A program made the position numbers and the translations under genes. Shown here piece after piece: positions 53,501 to 61,355 of a stretch of DNA of 64,000 nt. Below the pieces are notes generated by a model. It had not been told where the DNA came from. It searched no databases and was given only the letters and a program-made list of their open reading frames with translations. The stretch is from Streptomyces sp. NBC_01788 (GTDB lineage Bacteria; Actinomycetota; Actinomycetes; Streptomycetales; Streptomycetaceae): contig NZ_CP109090.1 in the NCBI RefSeq assembly GCF_035917575.1, forward strand, positions 7,192,001-7,256,000. The letters are read 5' to 3'. Every line of letters starts with the position of its first letter. The stretch's first letter is position 1.

Positions 53501-54589
53501 CGGGTTGGGGTCCCAGTTGATCCACTGGTCGGAACGGGTCCAGTTCAGCGGCAGGCCCTTGTTGGCCGGGTGCTGACGGTCCGTCACGTCGACCACGGCC
53601 TGCTGGACCTCGGAGGCCTGCGGAGGCGTCGGGTTGGCGTTGAACAGCCGCAGCTCGGCCAGTTGCGTCAGCGGCTCACCGCTGTTCGCGGTGATCTCCA
53701 GCCGGTAGTGCTGGTAGGCCTGGCTGTTGGAGAACTGGAACTGCCTGGTCTGGAACCGCGACGGGAACGTCTCGCCGCTCCGGGTGTCCAGGGTCGTCCA
53801 GCTCTCGCCGTCCTGCGAACCCTGGAGCTTCCAGTCCCTCGGGTCCCGTCCCTGGTAGTCGTTGGCCGACGTCAGTGCGTAGTTGACCACCGTGACCGGC
53901 TTGTCCAGCTTCATGGTGACCCAGGCGGTCGGCGTACGGGCCAGCCACTTGGTGTCGTCCTTGCCGTCGAACAGCTTGTCCTTGGTCTCGCTCGGCGGGT
54001 TCTCCGAGTTGACCGCGCTCTCGACCACCTTCTCGGCGTCCGGCAGGCCCAGCGCGGGGCGGGTGCCGATCAGCCCGGTGAACCAGGAGGAGTCGGACTG
54101 CGCCCGGGCGGCGTCGTGGACGCCGACGAAGCCGCCGCCGTTGTTGATGTACGACTGGAACGCGGCTTCCTGCTCGGCGTTGAGGGTCACGCCGTCGGCC
54201 GACAGGAACACCACCCCTCGGTACTTGGCGAGGCCGGCGGTGGTGAACACGCCCGTGTCCTCGGACTCGACGACCTTGAACCCGTTCTTCTCGCCGAGGT
54301 TCCCGATCGCCGCCGCGGCCTTCTTGACCGGGTCGTCCTGCTTGGCGGCCGGTCCGTGGAAGACCAGGACGTTCACCTGGCTCCCGGCCGCCGCGCCCTC
54401 GGTGTTCTCCGTGGGCGGCTGCGCGTTCGCCTGCACGGCCGGCAGCGTGGACAGCCCCAGGGTCAGCGCGGCGCTGGACAGCAGGACGACGGCGCGGCGC
54501 CAGGACCACGCGTGGCGAGCGGTCCGCACCGGACGCGACGGCGGTGCTCCGCTTCGTCGTGAGAGGGCGAACCGGTCTCTCTTGCCCAT
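50555..54589 (-). CDS. Secreted multidomain protein: ThuA - discoidin insert - sugar dehydrogenase propeller - PKD - shared module - DUF1080
   Basis: A 1344-residue protein with a long twin-Arg-like signal (SWRRAVVLLSSAALTLGLSTLPAVQANA, ~28-56). Domains in order: ThuA-like (~71-185 and ~320-440), interrupted by an F5/8-type carbohydrate-binding insert (~205-316); glucose/sorbosone-dehydrogenase beta-propeller (~455-958, with HSCCHAGGGMSFDKDGNLYIGSGDN and MGVRNIARLSVDP); PKD (~970-1042, WEWDFGDG); an unnamed ~76-residue module (~1050-1125, GGGCTVNDLIDD); and a DUF1080/3-keto-disaccharide-hydrolase-like lectin fold (~1128-1344). Together they suggest extracellular binding and oxidation or hydrolysis of a sugar polymer. 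AAGGAGC precedes ATG 54589. Confidence 0.85.
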   Translation of the reverse strand: MGKRDRFALSRRSGAPPSRPVRTARHAWSWRRAVVLLSSAALTLGLSTLPAVQANAQPPTENTEGAAAGSQVNVLVFHGPAAKQDDPVKKAAAAIGNLGEKNGFKVVESEDTGVFTTAGLAKYRGVVFLSADGVTLNAEQEAAFQSYINNGGGFVGVHDAARAQSDSSWFTGLIGTRPALGLPDAEKVVESAVNSENPPSETKDKLFDGKDDTKWLARTPTAWVTMKLDKPVTVVNYALTSANDYQGRDPRDWKLQGSQDGESWTTLDTRSGETFPSRFQTRQFQFSNSQAYQHYRLEITANSGEPLTQLAELRLFNANPTPPQASEVQQAVVDVTDRQHPANKGLPLNWTRSDQWINWDPNPVGKVHTIAQVEEWKYKPGTGANGPFHPISWCRDYDGGRSFYTGMGRTEESYTTDTKFQSHLLGAIQWTTGMVRGDCQATIASNYKTERLTAQNQAGQLDQIGEPHGLTMAPDGKAFYIGKAACPSGPIVDWNNPKVGLGCGTIHQWDPKTKKVKLLTTLDVMGNRGSGDELVKNEEGLVGITLDPKFEQNGWIYIYWMPHESIDRDKRIGQRTVSRLTYDFASESIDQGTRKDLLHWDTQIHSCCHAGGGMSFDKDGNLYIGSGDNNSSGGSDGYSGNNWTQDYKGVSFQDARRTSGNTNDLNGKIIRIHPEADGTYTVPKGNLFAPGTDKTRPEIYVMGVRNIARLSVDPVHNWLNAGWVGPDAGASSPDLGPAKYETATVITSAGNQGWPYCMGNRQPYRDRSSTDAKVLTGWYDCDHLKNESPRNTGLVDIPPARDNMIWYSPQGGGPVFPERSDGSGVPSYVDSEATYTQPYLKGGGQAVMSGPTYHRSQVATKSGVAWPAYWEDKWFIGDESNANNRVAVTLDPDRVKDQGAPAFGEDLRSIIAPGGGATQMQSWMDAKFGPDGALYMLDYAGGFFSLDNNQKLVRITYQGGPATPKPQDAGARVVTQSKPKTVAFAGARTGGVAWEWDFGDGSKPSHEANPAHTYADYGTYHAKLTVTYADGEKATATFDAKAGCPAPDARPTVHLLDTDTGVTNHRAGGGCTVNDLIDDESSWPNHGEFVSHVNAVVNDLRKQGVLDNRESSAISKAAAQSEIGKVAGYKTVFDGTAASLADWRQAGAGKFSLQPDGTMRSSGGMGMLWYAKQELKDFSVRLQFRDVAPGSANANSGVFIRFPDPRTPLADRPDGSCGTVGSARTAPEWVAIYCGQEIQIYDGAAGEVQKTGSVYNFKSLGLDKAGVTPKGQWNDYEVRAVGQHYTIIRNGVVINEFDNTPGKSSSRAGDPPTDLRQFLSGYVGLQNHSDTDLIEFRNIRVRGL

Positions 54590-54790
54590 GGTTGCTCCTT
54601 GACTCGATCCGACAACGGAAGAGTGATCAGGGGATGGAGCGAGGGCTGCCGCGGACGCCCCGCCCGGCGTGGGCCGGGTGCGGCGGATTTCGGCGGGCGG
54701 TCACGAGGCCCGGGAAGGACGCGTGCCGGAAGGGCGAGGTCGGGTTCGCCCCGGGTCCTTGCGGGTGAGGACCGGCCGGCGGCAGTCGTA

Positions 54791-54827
54791 CACGCCCGTC
54801 GGACCGTCAGGTGGTTCGACGGGCGTG
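54791..54827 (-). terminator. Hairpin downstream of the laccase gene
   Basis: 11-bp perfect stem CACGCCCGTCG / CGACGGGCGTG with a 15-nt loop, about 50 bp past the laccase stop on the minus strand. The rest of the 290-bp gap (54590-54879) holds no gene; its other half should carry the promoter of the ThuA gene. Confidence 0.6.
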
Positions 54828-54879
54828 GCTTTGGGGGGCTTGGGGGCGGAGCCCGGATCGGGGGCCCCGTCGCTGCCCT

Positions 54880-55902
54880 CTAGTGGTCGTGCATGCCGCC
54901 GGGGGCCGTGCCGTCGGTCTCGGCCATGTGGTGGGGCATGCCGCCGGGGACCGAGCCGTCGGCTTCGGTCACGAGGAAGACGCCGGCCATGCCCATGTCC
55001 GAGTGGCTCTGGACGTGGCAGTGGTACATCCAGGCGCCCGCGCCGACCCGGTCACCCGCGACCACCTGGAATCCGAAGGAATCCGCCGGGCCGACCGTCT
55101 TGGTGTCGATGACCCGGCTCACGTCCTGCGGACCCTGGAGGATGCCGGTGCGGTTGTCCACCCAGCGGTGGCCGTGGATGTGCCAGGTGTGGAAGAAGTC
55201 CCCGTGTGTGATCACGATGAACTCCACTCGCTCACCGCGGACGGCCTTGAAGGTGGGCGCGTCGTGGGCGCCCCGGTTGTTGATCGTCATGTCGTTGAAC
55301 ACGACCGTGAACTGCTTGTCGGGCAGCACGTCGCCCTTGCGGCGCACGATCACGGGGCCGTAGAGGCCCTTTTTGATGCCGCCCGTGCCGTGCTCGGTCC
55401 CCACGTTGTGATCGTGGTAGTGCCAGTAGCCGGCGCTGCCGGCCTCCCATGTCCCGCCCTGGTTCGACGGGGCGTGGGTGCGCCAGACGTAGGTCCGCCG
55501 GCCGCCCGGCTCGACGACGCTGTCGTTCATCTTGGTGCCGTCGCTGGCGACGTCGTAGTCCAGGCCGTGCACGTGCAGACTCGCGGCGACGTCCAGGTTG
55601 TTGACGACCTCGATGTTCATCGTGTCGCCCTCGGTCAGCTCGATGAGCGGGCCGGGGATCGTCGCCTCGCCCGGTTTCAGGCCGTAGCCCATTTCCCCGT
55701 TCGGCAGCTTCTCCATGTACAGGGTCAGGTTGCGGACGGTGCCCTTGTTGTTTCCCTGGCCGTTCCCCTCCACCGGCTTGTCCTTCGGGGCGGCGGCGGT
55801 CGCGGTGATGCCGAGCACCGTGGGTACGACCGCGGCGGCGGCTGCCCCGGTGGCGAAGGCCCGCCGGGAGAAGCGTCTCGTACCTGCGCCTGAGTCGGTC
55901 AT
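54880..55902 (-). CDS. Two-domain multicopper oxidase (small laccase)
   Basis: A 340-residue protein with a twin-arginine signal ([16 protein letters not shown]), so it is exported folded with its copper. All four copper-binding motifs are present: [24 protein letters not shown] and [12 protein letters not shown], which supply the type 1, 2 and 3 ligands. The length is that of streptomycete SLAC-type laccases, which act as trimers and oxidise phenols with O2. The C-terminal tail is Met/His-rich ([16 protein letters not shown]). It is divergent from the plastocyanin-like gene across a 514-bp gap and downstream of the ThuA-protein gene. Confidence 0.93.
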   Translation of the reverse strand: MTDSGAGTRRFSRRAFATGAAAAAVVPTVLGITATAAAPKDKPVEGNGQGNNKGTVRNLTLYMEKLPNGEMGYGLKPGEATIPGPLIELTEGDTMNIEVVNNLDVAASLHVHGLDYDVASDGTKMNDSVVEPGGRRTYVWRTHAPSNQGGTWEAGSAGYWHYHDHNVGTEHGTGGIKKGLYGPVIVRRKGDVLPDKQFTVVFNDMTINNRGAHDAPTFKAVRGERVEFIVITHGDFFHTWHIHGHRWVDNRTGILQGPQDVSRVIDTKTVGPADSFGFQVVAGDRVGAGAWMYHCHVQSHSDMGMAGVFLVTEADGSVPGGMPHHMAETDGTAPGGMHDH

Positions 55903-56416
55903 CGTTCTCCAATCCTCTGAACGCGTGCGAACCCGAAGGCGTCGCGTGGTCGTGATGTGATCCGTCGCCGACGGCAGCCGTCCCGTCAGGGCGGTGTGCG
56001 GTGATGCGCCGTGCCTTCGGGCTCGCGGGGGAGGCGGGACGGTCGCCGGATCGGCCTGCCGGTGAGGCCGTCCTGCTCGGCTCGATGTGCCGGATACGGC
56101 GGGGGATCGGGTCGGCTGGGCGAACGGGGTTCGCCTCGGGACCGCATCACCGTAGCGGGCACCCCTCCAGTTTTTCCAGACTCAGGTCAAAGTTGGTTGG
56201 ATTGTGGCCATAGACCTTGGCGGGCCGTCAAAAGCCCGGTAGCTTCCCAGCGTTGCCGCACTTTGCGAGAGGTGGGGCCGCGGGACCCTGCGAGAGGCCG
56301 GGTCCGCGGGACTGGCCCCCTCGACGCGCTCCATCCAGGCGGCTGGTCGTCCACTAGACGGGACCGCGAGTGTCCCTGCGCGGTGCCGCACAAGCGAATT
56401 CGCGAAAGGTGCAGCG
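55903..56416. other. 514-bp divergent promoter region between laccase and plastocyanin-like genes
   Basis: No coding frame is convincing. The AT-richer part near 56185-56220 (CAAAGTTGGTTGGATTGTGG, then CCATAGACCTTGG) is the likeliest promoter or operator area for the plus-strand gene; CCATAGACC loosely recalls dre-type half-sites, but the match is poor. AAAGG lies about 9 nt before the GTG start at 56417. Confidence 0.4.
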
Positions 56417-58618
56417 GTGTTCAGAAGACTGCTCCATGCCCAGACGGATCCGCCCCCCTCAGGATCGGCGCCACGCAAACTGTTCCGCGCACACCCGGTG
56501 CTGGCGGCCCTGGTGGCGGTCGTCTTCACGGCCTTCTCGCTGGCCGTGCCGGCCGCGTACGCGGCGGCGGGCCGCGGGACCGAGAAGGCGGCGGCCCAGG
56601 TGCTCACCTGGACGGCCGGCGACGACTACACGAAGTACACGTCGGTGCCCACCACCGCGGTGGCGGGACCGGCGACGATCGTGTTCGAGAACAGCGCGGC
56701 CACCGGCAACACCACGGGAATGCCGCACACGTTGACGTTCGACGTCTCGAACCCCGACTACAACAACGACCTCAGCCTCAACATCCAGGCGAGCCCCTTC
56801 GACTCCAACGGCGGCAAGTACACGGCCGAGGTCGTTCTCAAGCCCGGCGTCTACCGCTACTTCTGCGCGATGCCGGGCCACCAGTCGATGACCGGCCAGC
56901 TCGTCGTCACCGCCGCACCCGGCGACGACGACACCACGGCACCGGAGACGTCGGCGACGGTCTCCGGCACGAAGGACGCGTCCGGAAACTACGTGGGCAG
57001 CGCCACGGTGACGGTGTCGGCTTCGGATTCCGGGTCGGGTGTGGCGAGTGTGGAGTACTCGCTTGATGGTGGTGCGTTCTCCGCGTATGCGAAGCCGGTT
57101 GTGGTGAGTGAGGTCGGTGCGCATTCGTTGTCGTATCGGGCGTCGGACAAGGCGGGGAATGCGTCGGCGGTGAAGTCGGTGGAGTTCTCCGTGGTGGCGG
57201 CTGAGCCGGAGGACAGGACGCCGCCGGAGACGTCGGCGTCGGTGTCGGGGACGAAGGACGGGTCCGGCAACTATGTGGGCAGTGCGACGGTGACGGTGTC
57301 GGCTTCGGACTCCGAGTCGGGTGTGGCGAAGATCGAGTATTCGCTGGATGGTGCGGCGTATGTCGCGTACTCGGCGCCGGTGCAGGTGAGTGGTGTGGGT
57401 GCGCATTCGTTGTCGTATCGGGCGTCGGACAAGGCGGGGAATGCGTCGGCGGTGAAGTCGGTGGAGTTCTCCGTGGTGGCGGCTGAGCCGGAGGACAGGA
57501 CGCCGCCGGAGACGTCGGCGTCGGTGTCGGGGACGAAGGACGGGTCCGGCAACTATGTGGGCAGTGCGACGGTGACGGTGTCGGCTTCGGACTCCGAGTC
57601 GGGTGTGGCGAAGATCGAGTATTCGCTGGATGGTGCGGCGTATGTCGCGTACTCGGCGCCGGTGCAGGTGAGTGGTGTGGGTGCGCATTCGTTGTCGTAT
57701 CGGGCGTCGGACAAGGCGGGGAATGCGTCGGCGGTGAAGTCGGTGGAGTTCTCCGTGGTGGCGGCTGAGCCGGAGGACAGGACGCCGCCGGAGACGTCGG
57801 CGTCGGTGTCGGGGACGAAGGACGGGTCCGGCAACTATGTGGGCAGTGCGACGGTGACGGTGTCGGCTTCGGACTCCGAGTCGGGTGTGGCGAAGATCGA
57901 GTATTCGCTGGATGGTGCGGCGTATGTCGCGTACTCGGCGCCGGTGCAGGTGAGTGGTGTGGGTGCGCATTCGTTGTCGTATCGGGCGTCGGACAAGGCG
58001 GGGAATGCGTCGGCGGTGAAGTCGGTGGAGTTCTCCGTGGTGGCGGCTGAGCCGGAGGACAGGACGCCGCCGGAGACGTCGGCGTCGGTGTCGGGGACGA
58101 AGGACGCGTCCGGCAACTACGTCGGCAGCGCGACCGTGACGGTGTCCGCCTCGGACTCCGGTTCCGGTGTGGCCGGCATTGAGTACTACCTCGACGGCGG
58201 CCCCTATCTCCAGTACGCGGAGCCGGTGGTGATCGACAGGGCCGGGAGCCACACGCTCCTCTACCGGGCCACCGACAAGGCCGGCAACACGTCCACGCCC
58301 AAGTCGCTGTCCCTGAAGGTCGTCGCCGGCGAGCCGCCGACCGACTGTCCGGAAAGGGACGACCGGGCCACCGTGTTCGTCGGCTCGATCAACACCGGTG
58401 TCCCCAACCGCGTGACGGCCGGCGGCTGCACGATCAACGAGCTGATCGAGGACCAGCGGGCCTGGGAGAACCACGGCGCGTTCGTCTCGCACGTCGGAAA
58501 GGTCGTCCAGACGCTGCGGGACGAGGGTGTCATCGACCAGCGGGAGGCCGCCGAGATCAAGAAGGCGGCCGGCCAGTCCGACGTGGGCAAGCCCAACCGC
58601 GCGCCCTCCGGCGCGTGA
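56417..58618 (+). CDS. Secreted plastocyanin-like copper protein with five OmpL47-type repeats and the shared C-terminal module
   Basis: A 733-residue protein: signal peptide (HPVLAALVAVVFTAFSLAVPAAYA); cupredoxin domain (~60-170) with type 1 copper ligands His in GMPHTLTF and Cys/His/Met in RYFCAMPGHQSM; then five ~94-residue repeats (ETSASVSGTKDGSGNYVGSA, ASDSESGVAKIEYSLDG, YRASDKAGNASAVKSVEF) of the OmpL47/Ig-like kind, three of them almost identical. The last ~90 residues carry the same module as the ThuA protein (GGCTINELIED, NHGAFVSHV). Probably an extracellular electron carrier held on a stalk; a link to the divergent laccase is inference. GTG start with AAAGG upstream. Confidence 0.85.
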   Translation: MFRRLLHAQTDPPPSGSAPRKLFRAHPVLAALVAVVFTAFSLAVPAAYAAAGRGTEKAAAQVLTWTAGDDYTKYTSVPTTAVAGPATIVFENSAATGNTTGMPHTLTFDVSNPDYNNDLSLNIQASPFDSNGGKYTAEVVLKPGVYRYFCAMPGHQSMTGQLVVTAAPGDDDTTAPETSATVSGTKDASGNYVGSATVTVSASDSGSGVASVEYSLDGGAFSAYAKPVVVSEVGAHSLSYRASDKAGNASAVKSVEFSVVAAEPEDRTPPETSASVSGTKDGSGNYVGSATVTVSASDSESGVAKIEYSLDGAAYVAYSAPVQVSGVGAHSLSYRASDKAGNASAVKSVEFSVVAAEPEDRTPPETSASVSGTKDGSGNYVGSATVTVSASDSESGVAKIEYSLDGAAYVAYSAPVQVSGVGAHSLSYRASDKAGNASAVKSVEFSVVAAEPEDRTPPETSASVSGTKDGSGNYVGSATVTVSASDSESGVAKIEYSLDGAAYVAYSAPVQVSGVGAHSLSYRASDKAGNASAVKSVEFSVVAAEPEDRTPPETSASVSGTKDASGNYVGSATVTVSASDSGSGVAGIEYYLDGGPYLQYAEPVVIDRAGSHTLLYRATDKAGNTSTPKSLSLKVVAGEPPTDCPERDDRATVFVGSINTGVPNRVTAGGCTINELIEDQRAWENHGAFVSHVGKVVQTLRDEGVIDQREAAEIKKAAGQSDVGKPNRAPSGA
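57199..58044 (+). repeat. Three near-identical 282-bp tandem repeats within the plastocyanin-like gene
   Basis: Units 57199-57480, 57481-57762 and 57763-58044 are identical wherever I compared them; units before (56917-57198) and after (58045-58326) are diverged copies that share the neighbouring half. 282 bp is 94 codons, so the frame is kept. Synonymous sites are also identical, pointing to recent duplication or gene conversion. Confidence 0.9.
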
Positions 58619-58742
58619 GGCACGGCCCGGGCGGTGACCCCGCCTGAACAGGGAGCCCTGGCGGGCCGCGCCACAAGCCCGCCAGGGCGCCTCCGGCACC
58701 GGGCCCCGGACGCTGCCGCGCACGGCTTTGTCCATCCGGAGG

Positions 58743-58778
58743 TGAAAGTTCCCCACATCAGTGCACAAGTTTCTTTCA
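58743..58778. promoter_or_regulatory. Inverted repeat upstream of the ROK regulator
   Basis: TGAAAG at 58743-58748 and CTTTCA at 58773-58778, in a short AT-richer segment (GTGAAAGTTCCCC, AAGTTTCTTTCATC) about 100 bp before the ROK start. A likely promoter/operator, perhaps for autoregulation. The surrounding gap (58619-58876) holds no gene. Confidence 0.4.
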
Positions 58779-58876
58779 TCGGCGGCGGCTCGGTGCTACG
58801 GTCCTTCTCAAAGTCGTGCCCCCCATGTGCCGGGCATGCGAACGGTTCTTGCCACGACGGGGGCGGCGTGAGGTCT

Positions 58877-60058
58877 ATGACGGCTCGACCGGCCAATCTC
58901 CACCAGGCCCGGCTGCTCCGCCTCCTGCGCGACCTCGGCCCGCAGTCCCGGGTCGCCCTCGGGGAGCAGGTCGAGCTGTCGCGCTCCAAGCTCGCCTTCG
59001 AGATCGACCGGCTCCTGGAGACCGGGCTGGTCGTGCAGGACGGCCTCGCCGCCTCCCGCGGCGGCCGCCGCTCGCACAACGTCCGGATCGCCCCGTCACT
59101 GCGGTTCCTCGGCGTGGACATCGGCGCCACCTCCGTGGACGTCGCGGTCACCAACGCCGAGCTGGACGTCCTCGGCCACGTGGCCGAGACGCTGGACGTG
59201 CGCGAAGGCCCGGTCGCCGTCTTCGAGCGGGTGCTCGCCCTGGCCGGCAAACTGCGCGAGGCGGGGCTGGCGGACCGCTTCGACGGCGCCGGGATCGGCG
59301 TGCCGGGACCCGTCAGGTTCCCCGAGGGCGTCCCCGTCGCGCCACCGATCATGCCCGGCTGGGACGGCTTCCCCGTCCGCGAGGCGATGAGCCAGGAACT
59401 GGGCTGCCCCGTCCTCGTCGACAACGACGTGAACCTGATGGCCCTGGGCGAGCAGCAGGCCGGCGTGGCCCGGTCCGTACGCGACTTCCTGTGCGTGAAG
59501 CTCGGCACGGGCATCGGCTGCGGAATCGTCGTCGGCGGCGAGGTGCACCGCGGTGTCACCGGCAGCGCCGGCGACATCGGCCACATCCAGGCGGATCCGG
59601 AAGGGCCGCGGTGCGCCTGCGGCAACATCGGTTGTCTCGAGGCGTACTTCGGAGGCAGCTCCCTCGTCCGCGACGCGACCGCGCTCGCCCAGTCCGGCCG
59701 CTCGACGGAGCTGGCCGGACGGCTGGAGGCGGCCGGGAGGCTGACCCCCGAGGACGTCTCGGCCGCCGCCGGTGCCGGGGACGCGGCCTCCCTGGAACTG
59801 ATCCGCATGGGCGGACGGCGTACCGGTCAGGTCATCGCCGGCCTGGTCAGCTTCTTCAACCCCGGCCTCGTGGTCATCGGGGGAGGGCTCACCGGACTGG
59901 GGCACAACCTGCTGGCGAGCATCCGCACCCAGGTCTACCGCCAGTCCCTGCCGCTGGCGACCGGCAACCTGCCGATCGTCCTCGGCGAGCTCGGCCATGC
60001 CGCGGGCGTCGTCGGCGCCACCCGGCTGATCAGCGACCACATCTTCTCACCGGCCTGA
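58877..60058 (+). CDS. ROK family transcriptional regulator
   Basis: A 393-residue repressor/kinase-like protein. N-terminal winged helix-turn-helix (HQARLLRLLRDLGPQSRVALGEQVELSRSKLAFEIDRLLETGLV), then a ROK domain: phosphate loop GVDIGATSVDVAV, VDNDVNLMALGEQ, and the zinc-binding CACGNIGCLEAYFG. The presence of the HTH marks it as a regulator rather than a sugar kinase. ROK regulators sense sugars or their phosphates, so control of the neighbouring secreted sugar-active proteins is plausible. Start ATG 58877 (GTGAGG upstream); GTG 58868 is the alternative. Confidence 0.9.
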   Translation: MTARPANLHQARLLRLLRDLGPQSRVALGEQVELSRSKLAFEIDRLLETGLVVQDGLAASRGGRRSHNVRIAPSLRFLGVDIGATSVDVAVTNAELDVLGHVAETLDVREGPVAVFERVLALAGKLREAGLADRFDGAGIGVPGPVRFPEGVPVAPPIMPGWDGFPVREAMSQELGCPVLVDNDVNLMALGEQQAGVARSVRDFLCVKLGTGIGCGIVVGGEVHRGVTGSAGDIGHIQADPEGPRCACGNIGCLEAYFGGSSLVRDATALAQSGRSTELAGRLEAAGRLTPEDVSAAAGAGDAASLELIRMGGRRTGQVIAGLVSFFNPGLVVIGGGLTGLGHNLLASIRTQVYRQSLPLATGNLPIVLGELGHAAGVVGATRLISDHIFSPA

Positions 60059-60192
60059 CCCGTCCGGCCCGGCCCGCCTGACCTGGCCGGATGGGCGGAA
60101 CCGGCCACCTCGAACGCGCCGAACCGCGCCGGTCGCGTACTGGCGCGAGTGGACGGTGACACGTCAAGATCTCCTCCTCAGGGCGGCTCCGA

Positions 60193-60234
60193 CCGGTCGT
60201 GCGCCGGTACCGGTTCGGTCCGGCGCACGACCGG
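60193..60234 (+). terminator. Strong hairpin between the ROK gene and the next regulator
   Basis: Perfect 15-bp arms CCGGTCGTGCGCCGG / CCGGCGCACGACCGG, with ACCG/CGGT also able to pair inside. It ends 17 nt before the ATG at 60252, next to the AGGAGG ribosome binding site, so besides ending the ROK transcript it could act in the leader of the next gene or as an operator. Confidence 0.6.
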
Positions 60235-60251
60235 AGGAGGAGAGGAGCGAC

Positions 60252-61256
60252 ATGTTCGAGACCACGAGTTTCGACTCCGTGGAAGTACGTGCGTACCGCA
60301 GCCTGGTCGGAATGCCGGAGGCCACACCGTCCCAACTCGCCCGTCGTCTCGGTCTGTCCGGACGCGAGGCGGCCAGGCTCCTCGACACGCTGGAGGCCAA
60401 GGGGCTGGTGTGCCGCGCCGAGGGCGCGGCACACCGCTTCCGCGCGTCACCGCCCGATCTGGCGCTCGGCCCGCTGCTGCTGAGCCGGCAGCAGGAGTTG
60501 CAGGCCGCGCGGTCGGTGATGGCGAAGCTCACCGAGGAGTACCGCCACCAGACCCGGCGCCGGGGCTCGGCCGAGGCGGTCGAGACGGTGACCGGGGCGC
60601 GGGCGATGGCCCGGACGTTCGACCAGCTTCAGCGCGGCGCACAGGCCGAGATCCTGGCGCTGTGCAAGCCGCCGAACGTGGCGGTGCCGTCACGCGGCAA
60701 CGACACCCAACTGGAGATCCTGGCCGCGGGGGTGACGTACCGCGCGGTCTACGAGAGGTCGGCGCTGGAGGTGCCGCCCGAGGTGTACCGGATCCGCGAG
60801 TTCGTCGAGGGCGGTGAACAGGCCCGGGTGGCCGCGGAGGTTCCGGTGAAGATGGTGGTCGCCGACCGGCAACTGGCCATGCTGGTGACCCCGTTCGTAC
60901 GCGCCTCGGACGCGGGCGGCCCGGCCGGCGACCCGCCGTCCGCCGTTCTGGTCCGCCCCGGCGCGCTGCTCGACGCTCTCATCGCGTTCTTCGAGAGCCT
61001 GTGGGCGGGCGCCTCGCCGCTGGTGCTCACCGAGGACGGGCTGGTCGGCGAGAGGGAGTCCGACCGGACCCCTTCGCCGGAGGACCTGCTCCTGCTGTCG
61101 CTGCTGCTCACCGGTCTGACGGACACCGCCATCGCCGGACAGATCGGCACGAGTCTGCGCACCGTCCAGCGCCGTATCCGCGACCTGATCGAGTTCGCCG
61201 GGGTCCGGACCCGGATGCAGCTCGCCTGGGAGGCCTCCCGCCGCGGCTGGCTGTGA
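60252..61256 (+). CDS. Transcriptional regulator with TrmB-like N-terminal and LuxR/GerE-like C-terminal helix-turn-helix
   Basis: A 334-residue protein. The N-terminal ~70 residues are a winged helix of TrmB type (EATPSQLARRLGLSGREAARLLDTLEAKGLV). The middle (~90-270) is a sensor-like region with ILALCKPPNVA, PVKMVVADRQLAMLV and SAVLVRPGALLDALIAFFESLW. The end is a LuxR-type HTH (LLLLSLLLTGLTDTAIAGQIGTSLRTVQRRIRDLIEFAGV). Streptomycetes often place such proteins beside secreted enzyme genes; the M36 peptidase gene is convergent with it. Start ATG 60252 after GAGGAGGAGAGGAG. Confidence 0.82.
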   Translation: MFETTSFDSVEVRAYRSLVGMPEATPSQLARRLGLSGREAARLLDTLEAKGLVCRAEGAAHRFRASPPDLALGPLLLSRQQELQAARSVMAKLTEEYRHQTRRRGSAEAVETVTGARAMARTFDQLQRGAQAEILALCKPPNVAVPSRGNDTQLEILAAGVTYRAVYERSALEVPPEVYRIREFVEGGEQARVAAEVPVKMVVADRQLAMLVTPFVRASDAGGPAGDPPSAVLVRPGALLDALIAFFESLWAGASPLVLTEDGLVGERESDRTPSPEDLLLLSLLLTGLTDTAIAGQIGTSLRTVQRRIRDLIEFAGVRTRMQLAWEASRRGWL

Positions 61257-61268
61257 GGACCGAGCCGT

Positions 61269-61309
61269 ACCACGGGATGCCCGGGCCGGACCACGGGATG
61301 CCCGGGCCG
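61269..61309 (+). repeat. Tandem 21-bp direct repeat in the gap after the regulator gene
   Basis: Two exact 20-bp copies (ACCACGGGATGCCCGGGCCG) at 61269-61288 and 61290-61309. Confidence 0.85.
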
Positions 61310-61318
61310 TGCCGCCGT

Positions 61319-61348
61319 GCGGCTCCGGTGCTCGCGCACCGGAGCCGC
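61319..61348. terminator. Bidirectional hairpin terminator between regulator and M36 peptidase genes
   Basis: 13-bp stem GCGGCTCCGGTGC / GCACCGGAGCCGC with a TCGC tetraloop, between the convergent genes. Confidence 0.85.
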
Positions 61349-61355
61349 CGGGGGA

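Noticed and set aside
50450..54562. A 1370-codon open frame on the plus strand
   Set aside because: It lies antisense to the ThuA multidomain gene, has repetitive Val/Arg/Gly/Asp composition and no domains; it is a by-product of high third-position GC.
56185..56220. DasR (dre) operator before the plastocyanin-like gene
   Set aside because: Only CCATAGACC resembles a half-site; the other half does not match well enough to claim it.
57271..58116. Four similar minus-strand 93-codon frames
   Set aside because: Shadows of the tandem repeats of the plastocyanin-like gene.
56917..58326. CRISPR array
   Set aside because: The repeat unit is 282 bp, in frame and coding, without spacers.
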